In this document: piece by piece, positions 8,001 to 16,300 of the stretch
How positions within the stretch are numbered: position 1 is the stretch's first letter
Layout of the letters: each line of letters begins with the position of its first letter
Assembly: GCA_030655595.1 (NCBI GenBank)
Contig: JAUSNQ010000195.1
Span: 1-16,692, forward strand
Origin: Paludibacter sp.
GTDB lineage: Bacteria > Bacteroidota > Bacteroidia > Bacteroidales > Paludibacteraceae
Direction: 5' to 3'
Length of the DNA stretch: 16,692 bases
Program-made: the position numbers and the translations under genes
Notes under the pieces: model-generated
Seen by the model: the letters and a program-made list of their open reading frames with translations, nothing else
What the model was told of the DNA's origin: nothing
Databases searched by the model: none

Positions 8001-8465
8001 AATGCCAATAAAATAGAATTTACTTCTGCTGGTTTAGATAGCTGGTACGGTAGAAATTTAACGACAGAAATGAATGCTTCAAATCGCTGGAGCAATATCG
8101 ATCCGTTGACTGCTGAAATCAGTACCGATGTGAATCGTTTGTCAGCCATCAATAGCAACACTTCACTCTGGTCGCCTGAATTGAATGGCTATATTTTCCA
8201 TTCATGGGCAGTTGAAGATGGTTCGTTCTTGAGGTTATCTTCGTTGAGTTTCGGTTATTCTTTACCAAGGGAATTATTGAAAAAAGTGCATATTCAGAAT
8301 TTGAGGTTTTATGTAACAGCATCTAACCTGTTTGTACTTACAAAATATACCGGATATGATCCTGAAGTTGATACCCGCAGAAGGTCACCTCTAACTCCCG
8401 GTGTAGATTATTCTGCATATCCAAAAAGTCGCTCCTTTAACTTAGGCGTTAATCTTAATTTCTAA
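5073..8465 (+). CDS. SusC-like TonB-dependent outer-membrane transporter
   Basis: An outer-membrane beta-barrel that imports oligosaccharides with its SusD-like partner, powered by TonB; here the cargo is probably pectic oligogalacturonides. It has 1130 residues from the first ATG. A signal peptide (hydrophobic 24-38, PLFAQ) is followed by a carboxypeptidase-regulatory-like domain (about 45-115), the segment LDDVVVIGYGTARRRDLTG (120-138), the plug domain (about 133-245, with RVRGGGS, PLYIVDG and YGSQGANGVI) and the barrel. A DLNGDGR loop typical of SusC proteins lies at 926-932, and the chain ends in phenylalanine. No STN domain precedes the plug, so it is not predicted to signal to an anti-sigma factor. 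ATGs at 5103 (residue 11) and 5136 (residue 22) are alternative starts; 5103 gives a more ordinary signal peptide. It is the first gene of the plus-strand operon. Confidence 0.95.
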   Translation: MFNQNLINLKMRQTHRSGIFSMKTLFTALLLQFFMLPLFAQVKNVTGVVKDQSGETVIAASVVVKGTTVGTVTNIDGVYNLDIPANGNVLVFSYVGMQTQEIPITSSIINVILKDDARLLDDVVVIGYGTARRRDLTGTVASLSSGALRDIPVTSAAEALSGKLAGVQVTTTEGSPDADIKIRVRGGGSITGDNSPLYIVDGFPVSSIADIPPSTIKSIDVLKDASSTAIYGSQGANGVIIISTKDPNEDGAFSVNYTGYLGWKKITKTLPVLETGDFARWQYELQAMKGGNNIKDRFSKFFNPLSPELAIYTADDYNAVMNIYDGIEGTNWQNRIFGNTGTTQNHSVSIMGGGKAATFNLSYNSIKDNAIMLASDYVQDNMNFKLSSRPVKFLKVDLSARYSDTKVNGSGGNDVTSSERSTADSRLRHSVIYTPTPLKNYTDDGGVDEEEVGNLYPPDEVIYDNWKQTRRINYSFNGSVSATISKGLVFRSEFGLNNTKSDTERYYGPTAYFSRIYPANANAYQKMGIVTMQNANSYRIRNANTITYDKKNINKSDHSFNILLGEETVITKSDNLYTEIAGLPDYLNYADAFAFTTTGAYPAQISNVYDPDDKLLSFFGRANYDYKGIYLFTATLRADGSSKFAKGNRWGYFPSIAGAWRLSDEDFMKDQSYWISNLKPRLSIGTVGNSKIASGQYMVNYAAGSAQSYIPHYSNLVFSAGDLLPNPDLRWETTITRNFGIDYGFFNNRLSGNVDMYYNNTKDLLLLLELSGSGYTGQYKNIGSTENRGIEIMLNGIAYDKKNFGLDISANVSFNKGKVVALDGRDEFFVASTWAGSTLQNNMDYIVKVGEPVGQMYGYVTAGRYGTDDFMWNGIAWTMNTDKYNVADVAPDGVTPIFKDAQGNVFVNNSGLTRKSWGPGALKLQDLNGDGRITVEDQQIIGSSAPKATGGFAINTRAYNFDLSANFNWVLGNNIYNANKIEFTSAGLDSWYGRNLTTEMNASNRWSNIDPLTAEISTDVNRLSAINSNTSLWSPELNGYIFHSWAVEDGSFLRLSSLSFGYSLPRELLKKVHIQNLRFYVTASNLFVLTKYTGYDPEVDTRRRSPLTPGVDYSAYPKSRSFNLGVNLNF

Positions 8466-8486
8466 AATCTGTAAATCAAAATAAAA

Positions 8487-10379
8487 ATGAAAAAAACAGT
8501 TGTAAAAATAGTGTCGGTCTTCCTGCTAACTACCTTATTTATTTCTTGCGAAGACTTTTTGGATTCAAAATCCAGATCAGACATGAATGAGGATTTGGTT
8601 TTTGCAGATCCGGTTAAAACAGAAAATGTTCTGTTTAAAGTGTACCATTTCATGGGAACAAACAATTCTTATCGAAACAGAATCGTGTTGTCAATGGACT
8701 GGAATACAGATATTGAACAGTATTCTCCCCAAAATGGAGAAACCATGGTTGCTGATGGTGGTAATGATGCTGCTTTTTCGTGGTATGCTGCTACTTCCGG
8801 TAATCAACGTAATATATTAACTGATGGTTGGAACTTTATATATAAAGCCATTGAACAAACGAATCAAATTGTAAATGGAATAGAAAAATTTGGTGATTTA
8901 ACAAATAACAGAACGCGTGCTTTGTATGCTGAAGCATTGACTTTGCGAGCTTATTTGTACACAGATTTGATTAAGTGGTGGGGTGATGTTCCTGCACGTT
9001 TCGAAAATGCATCATCTGATAATATTTTTCTTCCTGCTACAAACAGAATTGATATTTATGAAAGATTACTTGCAGATTTATTGCTTGCACAGGACTATAT
9101 CGACTGGGCAGGTGAGGGAAATGCGTCGAGTCAGGTGATACGTGTGAATAAAGCAGCCGTAAAGGCTTTTCGTGCACGCATCGCTTTGTATGCTGCAGGA
9201 TTTGCGCAATATCCTAAAACCCTTACACCTGCGGGTGAAGTGTTGAAGACAGGTACCAATGCACAGGTTGCAAAAAATGTGACTCCTCAACGAGAAGCTG
9301 AGTTGTACGAAATTGCACGCATTGAAACCAAAAGCATCATCGATAAGTACGGTCAAACTAAATTGATGGGCAACTTTGAAAATGTTTGGAAAGCAGTTTC
9401 GGGTCAGAAATTTGCATGGGCTCAAACCGAATCAATTTGGGAACAAGCCTATCGCAATCAGTTTATGTTTAACACCATGCTTTTGAATGGAACTACAAAC
9501 AGGTGGAATGCCAAATCGGGCGGTGCAGGTGGTAAAGTTTTTATGGTGCCTTCATTTTACTATGATTACGCAGCAGGAGACAGCCGCAGGGATGTCTCGG
9601 CAGTGCCCTATAAATGGACGGGAACCAGTCCGGGTACTGATACTCCTCCAACCGACAATGGTATCTTTCAGGAACTTGAAAGGAACTTCTTTAAAATAAC
9701 ACTTGCTAAATTACGTGCAGAATGGTTACCCTCCGGAGAATACCTTCCCAGCTCGAATGATACGTATGCACATTTGGTTGTGCTGAGATATTCAGATGTG
9801 TTGTTGATGTATGCTGAAGCTTGTCTGAAAACCAATGTAGATCTTGCAGACGGGTTAGAAAAATTCAATTGGGTGCGTCAGCGTGCTTTTGGAAATAGTA
9901 GTCAGAATAAATCTGTACTTACCATGGATAACATCATCAACGAACGTGCTTTTGAATTTGTGGGCGAACGTATCAGAAAATATGACTTAATACGTTGGGG
10001 AATGTTGAAGTCAAAAATGGATGTCGCTATTTCAAACGTTTATAAGTTAGAAGCAAAAGAGGCACCTTATCAGGATGTGCCACTATCGGTTTATACGCGT
10101 AACATGGCTGGTCCGTATCCTAATTCTCAAGTATTAAAAATCTGGGGTTTAAACAGAGGTGAATTTGGTTTGCCTGCTGATTATCTTTCTCTAGCTTATG
10201 CCGGACCAACTAGTATTGCTGTAACTAACTCAGCCATAGGTAATAAATATTTTCTTTATAATGTAAATCCAAATGTCGCTACAGCCAATAATTTTGATCC
10301 TGAGTTCAGGGCGTTGCTTCCTTTCCACAACAATGTGATTGGAACCAATGAAAATCTGAAAAACAATTATGGATATTGA
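8487..10379 (+). CDS. SusD-like surface glycan-binding lipoprotein (RagB/SusD family)
   Basis: A surface lipoprotein that caps the SusC-like barrel and captures glycan for import. The signal peptide ends in a lipobox LFISC with the lipidated Cys21, followed by acidic residues (CEDFLD) that fit outward sorting in Bacteroidota. Family segments include the N-terminal helix region with YAEALTLRAYLYTDLIKWWGDVPA, then LRYSDVLLMYAEACL near residues 430-445 and INERAFEFVGERIRKYDLIRWG near 482-503. The 630-residue length is at the upper end for the family. The start lies 21 bp after the susC-like stop, the standard pairing, so the two are surely co-transcribed. The substrate is inferred to be pectin-derived because pectinases follow. 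A heptamer-type repeat begins right after the stop. Confidence 0.95.
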   Translation: MKKTVVKIVSVFLLTTLFISCEDFLDSKSRSDMNEDLVFADPVKTENVLFKVYHFMGTNNSYRNRIVLSMDWNTDIEQYSPQNGETMVADGGNDAAFSWYAATSGNQRNILTDGWNFIYKAIEQTNQIVNGIEKFGDLTNNRTRALYAEALTLRAYLYTDLIKWWGDVPARFENASSDNIFLPATNRIDIYERLLADLLLAQDYIDWAGEGNASSQVIRVNKAAVKAFRARIALYAAGFAQYPKTLTPAGEVLKTGTNAQVAKNVTPQREAELYEIARIETKSIIDKYGQTKLMGNFENVWKAVSGQKFAWAQTESIWEQAYRNQFMFNTMLLNGTTNRWNAKSGGAGGKVFMVPSFYYDYAAGDSRRDVSAVPYKWTGTSPGTDTPPTDNGIFQELERNFFKITLAKLRAEWLPSGEYLPSSNDTYAHLVVLRYSDVLLMYAEACLKTNVDLADGLEKFNWVRQRAFGNSSQNKSVLTMDNIINERAFEFVGERIRKYDLIRWGMLKSKMDVAISNVYKLEAKEAPYQDVPLSVYTRNMAGPYPNSQVLKIWGLNRGEFGLPADYLSLAYAGPTSIAVTNSAIGNKYFLYNVNPNVATANNFDPEFRALLPFHNNVIGTNENLKNNYGY

Positions 10380-10407
10380 TTATTAGTGATTAATGATTAG
10401 TGGTTAG
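10380..10407 (+). repeat. Heptanucleotide tract after the susD-like gene
   Basis: Immediately after the TGA stop come four 7-base units: TTATTAG, TGATTAA, TGATTAG, TGGTTAG (consensus TGATTAG). A segment with ACGC/GCGT arms follows at about 10412-10430. The rest of the 91-bp spacer before the pectate lyase gene shows nothing further. Function unknown. Confidence 0.6.
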
Positions 10408-10470
10408 TAGAGACGCGCTATTAGTGCGTATTAAATTGCGAATAATAGAATTAAATATAAATTCAACAGG

Positions 10471-11934
10471 ATGATGCGTAAATTTTTAATTTTTAGTCTT
10501 TTATCTTTCGTCATGGTCAACATTGTTGCCTGTGATAAGAAAATTGACGATGATGATGATATTATTCCCCCGATAAACTCCCGGGATTCAATTCTGGCAT
10601 TTCCCGGAGCACAGGGAGGAGCAGCTTATATCACAGGTGGACGAGGCGGCATGGTTTATTATGTGACCACTTTGGAAGATATTCCAACCTACGGCAGTTT
10701 GCGTTATGGACTGATGACTTTAAGCGGTAGACGCACCATTCTTTTTAAAGTTTCCGGTACCATTGAACTCAGGTCGGAATTGAAAGTCAATAATGGCAAT
10801 GTTACGGTTGCCGGTCAGAGTGCTCCGGGTGATGGAATTTGTATCAAAAATTATCCTTTAGTTGTAAGCGCTAACAATGTGATTATTCGTTTTCTGCGAT
10901 TCCGAATGGGAGATGAAAAGAGTTACGAAGGTGATGCATTAACAGTCATGGGAAGAACCGATGTGATGATCGACCATTGTTCGATGAGCTGGGGAACTGA
11001 TGAATGTGTCTCGGCATATGACAATACCAATTTTACATTGCAGTGGAGTATAATTTCTGAAAGTTTGCGTAATTCTGTTCACAATAAGGGTGCTCACGGA
11101 TACGCAGGCATTTGGGGTGGTAAAAAAGCCTCCTTTCATCACAACCTGATAGCACATCACGACAGTCGTAATCCTCGCTTTTGCGGTAGTCGTTACAGCA
11201 ACGATGCTGCATCTGAAAAAGTTGATCTCCGAAATAATGTCATGTATAATTGGGGAAACAACAGCGGTTATGCTGGTGAAGGCGGTTCGTATAACATCGT
11301 AAATAACTATTATAAACCAGGACCGGCATCTTATGCAAAAGGTGGATTGGTTGCATACCGGATTTTCGCTCCTAACTCTGATGACGGGACAAACAATCAG
11401 CCGAAAGGTGTCTGGGGTAAGTTTCATGTTTCAGGGAACATCATGCACAATAACAACACGGTCACCAACGACAACTGGCATGGTATGCATTTGGCTTTAA
11501 GGTCAGGCGAAACAACCACAAAAGCTGATATACGGTCTGATGAACCGTTTGAAATGTTTTCATTTATTCCAAAAACAGCACAGGAAGCTTATGATGATGT
11601 GTTGGTAAAAGCAGGTGCCAGTTTGGTTCGTGATGCTATAGATGCCCGCATCATAACTGAAGTTCAGAATGGTACTTATACATACACCGGTTCAAACGGA
11701 AGCAGAAATGGTATTATTGACACGCAGACTGATGTAGGTGGCTGGCCGGTGTATGCTTTTGAACCTTCTCAGGTTCCCTTGGATACAGATGGTGATGGTA
11801 TTCCGGATTATTGGGAAGATGCAAACGGTTTAGATAAGAATAGTCCGGTTGATGGTTCAAGAGTTAATGCTGAATCGGACGGTTATACCAATTTGGAATT
11901 GTATCTCAATAGTTTAGTTGAGCATTTATTTTAA
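10471..11934 (+). CDS. Pectate lyase, polysaccharide lyase family 1, lipoprotein
   Basis: A calcium-dependent lyase that cuts polygalacturonate by beta-elimination, giving 4,5-unsaturated oligogalacturonides. It has 487 residues. The signal peptide ends at Cys21 (NIVAC) and is followed by KKIDDDDD, an acidic run of the kind that sends Bacteroidota lipoproteins to the cell surface. The mature enzyme begins near LAFPGAQGG. PL1 motifs include IDHCSMSWGTDE (from Ile167), HHNLIAHH, SRNPRF with the likely catalytic arginine region at 233-236, and DLRNNVMYNWG. The C-terminus has a calcium-type loop DTDGDGIPD (438-446) and ends in LYLNSLVEHLF. It shares its whole plan with the lyase at 13627 but lacks that protein's C-terminal sorting domain. 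A second ATG at 10474 would remove one residue. It lies between the susD-like and GH28 genes. Confidence 0.92.
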   Translation: MMRKFLIFSLLSFVMVNIVACDKKIDDDDDIIPPINSRDSILAFPGAQGGAAYITGGRGGMVYYVTTLEDIPTYGSLRYGLMTLSGRRTILFKVSGTIELRSELKVNNGNVTVAGQSAPGDGICIKNYPLVVSANNVIIRFLRFRMGDEKSYEGDALTVMGRTDVMIDHCSMSWGTDECVSAYDNTNFTLQWSIISESLRNSVHNKGAHGYAGIWGGKKASFHHNLIAHHDSRNPRFCGSRYSNDAASEKVDLRNNVMYNWGNNSGYAGEGGSYNIVNNYYKPGPASYAKGGLVAYRIFAPNSDDGTNNQPKGVWGKFHVSGNIMHNNNTVTNDNWHGMHLALRSGETTTKADIRSDEPFEMFSFIPKTAQEAYDDVLVKAGASLVRDAIDARIITEVQNGTYTYTGSNGSRNGIIDTQTDVGGWPVYAFEPSQVPLDTDGDGIPDYWEDANGLDKNSPVDGSRVNAESDGYTNLELYLNSLVEHLF

Positions 11935-11973
11935 AATCGTAAATACAAATTATAACAAAATAAAATTAAAGCA

Positions 11974-13617
11974 ATGAATTTGTTCAGGAAAGTAATAGTG
12001 CCTCTGGTGGCATTCAGTTTTGTGCTTGTTTCGTGTACGGCAGTAGCAAAGAATCCGTATGATCAATATTTTAAGAACCTTCCATTTGAAATGTCGAAGT
12101 TAAAAGCTCCTGTATTTCCAAAATATAGCGTTAAGCTGACAGATTTTGGTGCTGTAGGTGATGGCGTGTTCATGAATACTGAAGCTTTCTACAAAGCTTT
12201 TGACGCCCTGGAGAAAAAGGGTGGTGGTAAACTGATTGTTCCTGCAGGTGTATGGTACACAGGACCTATCGTGTTGAAATCTAATGTCAATCTGCATTTA
12301 GAGACAGGTGCACTTATCTTGTTTAATCCGGATTTTGATTTATATCCTTTGGTAAATACGATTTTCGAAGGATTGGAGACCATGCGTTGTCAGTCACCTA
12401 TCTCCGGACACGGATTAGAAAATATAGCCATTACCGGATCAGGTAGCATCAATGGTTCAGGTGAAGCATGGCGTCCTTTGCGTAAATTTAAAGTCACTGA
12501 AAGACATTGGAACAACACGGTAAAATCAGGCGGTGTTCTGATGGATCCTAACTATTGGTTTCCTTCACAAAAATCACTTGATGGTTTTAAAATCAGTGAT
12601 ATGAATGTTCCGCGCGGTAAACCTACCTTTGAGGAATTTATGGCCGTAAAAGATTTTCTTCGTCCTGTAATGGTTAGTTTGAGCGAATGTAAAAATATAC
12701 TCTTGCAAGGTGTTTTGTTTGAAAACTCACCCAGTTGGAATGTACATCCTTTGATGTGCGAAAATTTGATTGTCGACAATGTGTTTATTCGCAATCCGAG
12801 TTTTTCACAAAACGGTGACGGAATTGATGTGGAATCCTGTCGCAATGTGCTCATTGTAAATAGCATGTTTGATGTTGGAGATGATGCAATTTGTATCAAA
12901 TCGGGTAAAGATGAACAAGGTAGAAAACGCGCAAGACCAACCGAAAATGTGATTGTTGAGAATTGCAAGGTTTTCAAAGGTCATGGCGGTTTTGTTGTAG
13001 GCAGCGAAATGTCGGGTGATGTTCGAAATATCTCTGTACGCAACTGTCAGTTTTTGGGAACAGATGTAGGACTGCGTTTTAAAAGCAATCGTGGACGTGG
13101 TGGTGTGGTCGAAAATATTTACATCAGCGATATTTATATGTTCGACATCATAACCGATTCGTTTTTGTTCGATCTTTATTATGGCGGAAAATCTGCTTCG
13201 GAATCGCTTGCTGATGGGGATGAAAAACCTTTGGAAAACAGAATTCCTCTTGTTACAGAAGAAACGCCTGCATTCAGAAATATTTACGTCAAAAATTTAG
13301 TTTCACGCAATGCCAGAAGAGCCATGTATTTCAATGGTTTACCCGAAATGAAAATTTCAAATATCAACATTGAGAATGCCTTCTTTTCAGCTCGATATGG
13401 TGCGGTTATTTCAGAATCAGATGGCATTACAATGAAAAACGTACAAATTATACCGAAAACGGGTCCGGCATTGACTATCAACAATGTAAAAAACTTTGAA
13501 ATTAGTGGATTCAAATTTCCGGAATCGATGGCAGAGCCTGTAAAAATTCAAGGATTAAATGAAAATATTCAGATTCCAAACTACAATAAAAAGGATTTAG
13601 GTTCGGATTTGAGATAA
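11974..13617 (+). CDS. Polygalacturonase, glycoside hydrolase family 28, lipoprotein
   Basis: A hydrolase of alpha-1,4-galacturonosyl bonds in de-esterified pectin or its oligomers. It has 547 residues. The lipobox LVSC places a lipidated Cys21 after a hydrophobic signal peptide. A pectate-lyase-like N-terminal beta-helix start (FGAVGDG, with GGGKLIVPAGVWYTGPI) is typical of GH28. The catalytic motifs are all present: NGDGIDV (280-286, Asp282/Asp285), GDD (302-304), GHGG (336-339) and RFK (368-370). The residues after Cys21 (TAVAKNPYDQ) lack the acidic run seen in the PL1 and SusD-like lipoproteins, so it may face the periplasm and trim imported oligomers. An exo-acting mode would fit that, but endo or exo action cannot be read from the sequence. 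It starts 39 bp after the PL1 stop and ends 9 bp before the next gene. Confidence 0.93.
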   Translation: MNLFRKVIVPLVAFSFVLVSCTAVAKNPYDQYFKNLPFEMSKLKAPVFPKYSVKLTDFGAVGDGVFMNTEAFYKAFDALEKKGGGKLIVPAGVWYTGPIVLKSNVNLHLETGALILFNPDFDLYPLVNTIFEGLETMRCQSPISGHGLENIAITGSGSINGSGEAWRPLRKFKVTERHWNNTVKSGGVLMDPNYWFPSQKSLDGFKISDMNVPRGKPTFEEFMAVKDFLRPVMVSLSECKNILLQGVLFENSPSWNVHPLMCENLIVDNVFIRNPSFSQNGDGIDVESCRNVLIVNSMFDVGDDAICIKSGKDEQGRKRARPTENVIVENCKVFKGHGGFVVGSEMSGDVRNISVRNCQFLGTDVGLRFKSNRGRGGVVENIYISDIYMFDIITDSFLFDLYYGGKSASESLADGDEKPLENRIPLVTEETPAFRNIYVKNLVSRNARRAMYFNGLPEMKISNINIENAFFSARYGAVISESDGITMKNVQIIPKTGPALTINNVKNFEISGFKFPESMAEPVKIQGLNENIQIPNYNKKDLGSDLR

Positions 13618-13626
13618 AGAAATGTG

Positions 13627-15285
13627 ATGAATCGAAATTTGAATTTTATTGTTACTTTATTACTGGCTCTTACAAGTTTATGCTCCGAAGCACAGACTCC
13701 CGCTTTTCCGGGAGCGGGTGGTGGTGGCATGTACACGACCGGTGGTCGTGGAGGAAAAGTATTGTATGTGACTTCATTAGCAGATAATACTTCGGCAGGC
13801 ACGCTGCGTTGGGCAATCAACCAGACTGGTCCCAGAATTATCATGTTCAAAGTTTCAGGAACAATCACCCTCAACAGCAGGCTCAGTATTTCAAGGGGTG
13901 ATGTCACCATTGCCGGTCAGACTGCTCCTGGAGATGGTATTTGCCTTCGTAATTATGATGTGTATATTGGAGCCGACAATGTGATTATTCGATTCATTCG
14001 ATTTAGATTAGGGAATGACGTGATTGCCAATGAGAGTGATGCCATTTGGGGTAGGAATCAAAAAAATGTAATTATCGACCATTGTTCCATGAGTTGGAGT
14101 ATTGATGAATGTGCTTCATTTTATGCAAACCAGAACTTCACCATGCAATGGTGCTATCTCACCGAATCATTGAACAATGCAGGTCATTCAAAAGGCGCTC
14201 ATGGTTATGCCGGTTTATGGGGAGGAAAAAATGCGAGTTTCCATCACAATTTGCTGGCACATCATGTCAGTCGTAATCCAAGATTTAACGGCTGGAAACG
14301 TTCGGGTTTAAATTACGAAAATTCACAGGACGAAGAAAGATTGGACTTCCGCAACAATGTAGTTTATAATTGGGGTGATAACAGTTCGTACGGTGGAGAA
14401 AGTCTGGGTAAATATAATATTGTAGGCAATTATTTTAAATATGGTCCTGCAACCAAGTCCAATATCAGGTATAAAATTACCCAGGTTGATAAAGATGGTT
14501 CGGCAGCTTATGCTCCCGGACATGGTTCGTATTTTATTGAAAACAATTATGTTTACGGTAGCTCTTCTGTTACAGCAAACAATTGGACTGGGGTGACTTA
14601 TGCCTCCGGTGTTACACAAACTGCAGCTCGGGTCAACGAACCCTTTGCCTATCTGCCTATCGCAGAGCACACAGCTGAAGTTGCTTTTGAAAAGGTGCTG
14701 AATTATGGTGGCGCTTCTTTGGTTCGTGATGCCATTGACACACGTATTTCAAACGAAGTGCTAAACGGCACGGCTACATTCAGTGGTTCAGTAACAAAAC
14801 GTCCCGGTATTATTGATAATCCAAATGATGTTGGCGGATGGCCTGTTTATCAATCAACTACAGCTCCCATAGATTCAGATAATGACGGTATTCCTGATGG
14901 TTGGCTGGCTGCCAATTACCCCGGTAAAATCTCCACCGATTTGAATGAACAAGGATATACATATCTCGAAGTCTACATCAATAGCCTTGTTGAGCATATT
15001 GTAGCTGCCCATGATACTGAAACCATCATTTCAAGTGTCAGAAAACCTTTGGCTGAAGCAAAAGTTCAAGTTACTTATCACGCAGGTACAAGTGAAATTT
15101 TGCTGACTGCTGAACAAAATATCAGGGAAGTAAAAATATATGATATTGCTGGCAGAACACTTGTCGTTGAAATGCCGTCTGAACGTCAGGTCACACTGAA
15201 CCTGAGTTTGTTAAATAGTGCTTTATATATTGTTCATATTTCGTTGGATGATGGAAGTAAGGTAAGTAGGAAGATTGTAAGATAA
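13627..15285 (+). CDS. Pectate lyase, polysaccharide lyase family 1, with T9SS C-terminal sorting domain
   Basis: A second calcium-dependent pectate lyase, 552 residues from the ATG at 13627; an in-frame GTG sits just before it. The signal peptide MNRNLNFIVTLLLALTSLCSEAQ has no lipobox at its end. PL1 motifs are IDHCSMSW (150-157, Ile150), SRNPRF (Arg216-Arg219) and DFRNNVVYNWG. A calcium-type loop DSDNDGIPD spans 416-424, followed by YINSLVEH, where the paralogue at 10471 ends. About 80 more residues follow (near 473-552), containing VKIYDIAGRTL, ALYIVHISLDDG and a basic end SRKIVR. This is the pattern of type A T9SS sorting domains, so the enzyme should be exported across the outer membrane and anchored or released. 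It sits 9 bp after GH28. A perfect hairpin starts at the base after its stop codon. Confidence 0.93.
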   Translation: MNRNLNFIVTLLLALTSLCSEAQTPAFPGAGGGGMYTTGGRGGKVLYVTSLADNTSAGTLRWAINQTGPRIIMFKVSGTITLNSRLSISRGDVTIAGQTAPGDGICLRNYDVYIGADNVIIRFIRFRLGNDVIANESDAIWGRNQKNVIIDHCSMSWSIDECASFYANQNFTMQWCYLTESLNNAGHSKGAHGYAGLWGGKNASFHHNLLAHHVSRNPRFNGWKRSGLNYENSQDEERLDFRNNVVYNWGDNSSYGGESLGKYNIVGNYFKYGPATKSNIRYKITQVDKDGSAAYAPGHGSYFIENNYVYGSSSVTANNWTGVTYASGVTQTAARVNEPFAYLPIAEHTAEVAFEKVLNYGGASLVRDAIDTRISNEVLNGTATFSGSVTKRPGIIDNPNDVGGWPVYQSTTAPIDSDNDGIPDGWLAANYPGKISTDLNEQGYTYLEVYINSLVEHIVAAHDTETIISSVRKPLAEAKVQVTYHAGTSEILLTAEQNIREVKIYDIAGRTLVVEMPSERQVTLNLSLLNSALYIVHISLDDGSKVSRKIVR

Positions 15286-15315
15286 TTGTCAACAGACGGC
15301 AGACTGTTGACAAAA
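15286..15315 (+). promoter_or_regulatory. Intercistronic hairpin and heptamer tract before the pectin methylesterase gene
   Basis: TTGTCAACAG (15286-15295) and CTGTTGACAA (15304-15313) are perfect 10-bp inverted arms around an 8-base loop, placed between the lyase stop (15283-15285) and the esterase ATG at 15322. An A-run follows rather than a T-run, so it is not a plus-strand terminator. From 15288 the same bases read as 7-base units GTCAACA, GACGGCA, GACTGTT, GACAAAA. The hairpin may protect the upstream 3' end or set esterase translation. Confidence 0.65.
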
Positions 15316-15321
15316 AAAAAA

Positions 15322-16275
15322 ATGAAACTCGTTCTAATAATTTTAACTCTCTTTGTCAGGAGTTTTACGGTAAATGCCGGGATACCGACAGATGCCATTG
15401 TCGTGGATCGCAATGGTACGGGACATTATCGCAACATTCAGCAAGCTATAGATTCAGTAAGAGCCTACAACCCGACAGGGACAGTAACCATCTACATCAA
15501 AAACGGGTTTTACAAAGAAAAGTTGGAAATACCTACCCATATTTGCAAGCTGCACATCATCGGTGAAGATCAATATAAAACCATCCTCAATTACGATGAT
15601 CATGCCCTGATAGATAACATGCGTACTTTCAAAACTTACACGCTGAAAATCAGTGGCAATGATATCCTAATAGAAAATCTGACGGTTGAGAATTCAGCTG
15701 CGCCAATGGCTCAGGCTGTCGCTTTACATGTGGAGGGTGACCGGGTGGTATTTAGGAATTGTAGGTTTTTGGGCAATCAGGATACGGTTTATGCCGGTCG
15801 CGAAAACTCCCGCCAGTATTTCGAAAATTGTTATATTGAAGGTACTACCGATTTTATTTTTGGTCCCGCCACAGCTTGGTTCGAACAATGCGAAATCGTT
15901 TGTAAAAAAAACTCATACATCACAGCAGCAAGCACACCTGAACAAATTCCTTATGGTTTTATCTTCAACAGCTGTACTATTAAACTTGCTGAAGGCATTG
16001 ATGCCGTGTATCTCGGGCGACCGTGGCGACCCTATGCCATGACGGTTTTTATGAATTGTCATCTGCCGGAAGGAATTGTTCCCCCCGGATGGGATAACTG
16101 GAGAAATCCGGAAAACGAGAAAACTGCCCGATATTTTGAATTCAATAACACCGGTTTAGGGGCAAGTAGTGCAAAGCGAGTTGCATGGTCAAATTCATTG
16201 TCAGAAATGGAAGTTAAGACACTCACTCCTAACCACGTCTTGAAAGGTTATGATAAGTGGAAACCAGTAAATTAA
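15322..16275 (+). CDS. Pectin methylesterase (pectinesterase), carbohydrate esterase family 8
   Basis: An esterase that removes methyl groups from galacturonate in pectin, making the chain a substrate for the PL1 and GH28 enzymes. From the chosen ATG it has 317 residues. A TTG start at 15286 would add 12 residues encoded by the hairpin, and is rejected because MKLVLIILTLFVRSFTVNAG is a clean signal peptide directly after an A-rich leader. Family motifs are GNQDT (151-155, Asp154), DFIFG (177-181, Asp177) and LGRPW (231-235, Arg233). These Asp, Asp and Arg residues form the known active site. No lipobox or T9SS domain is seen, so it is probably periplasmic. If so, it acts on imported methylated oligomers rather than outside the cell. 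It is the last complete gene of the operon. Confidence 0.94.
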   Translation: MKLVLIILTLFVRSFTVNAGIPTDAIVVDRNGTGHYRNIQQAIDSVRAYNPTGTVTIYIKNGFYKEKLEIPTHICKLHIIGEDQYKTILNYDDHALIDNMRTFKTYTLKISGNDILIENLTVENSAAPMAQAVALHVEGDRVVFRNCRFLGNQDTVYAGRENSRQYFENCYIEGTTDFIFGPATAWFEQCEIVCKKNSYITAASTPEQIPYGFIFNSCTIKLAEGIDAVYLGRPWRPYAMTVFMNCHLPEGIVPPGWDNWRNPENEKTARYFEFNNTGLGASSAKRVAWSNSLSEMEVKTLTPNHVLKGYDKWKPVN

Positions 16276-16300
16276 ATTATTGGTGAAAGAAATACTTATC

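Noticed and set aside
10939..11427. 162-codon open frame on the minus strand inside the first pectate lyase gene
   Set aside because: It lies wholly antisense to a gene with full PL1 motifs. A similar antisense frame at 14323-14670 sits opposite the same region of the paralogue, so both are by-products of the conserved lyase sequence.
12552..12977. 141-codon minus-strand frame inside the GH28 gene
   Set aside because: It is antisense to the GH28 catalytic core. No recognisable domain or start context was seen.
15286..15321. TTG start codon adding 12 residues to the methylesterase
   Set aside because: The added residues come from the perfect hairpin and break the signal peptide pattern; the ATG at 15322 follows an A-rich leader.
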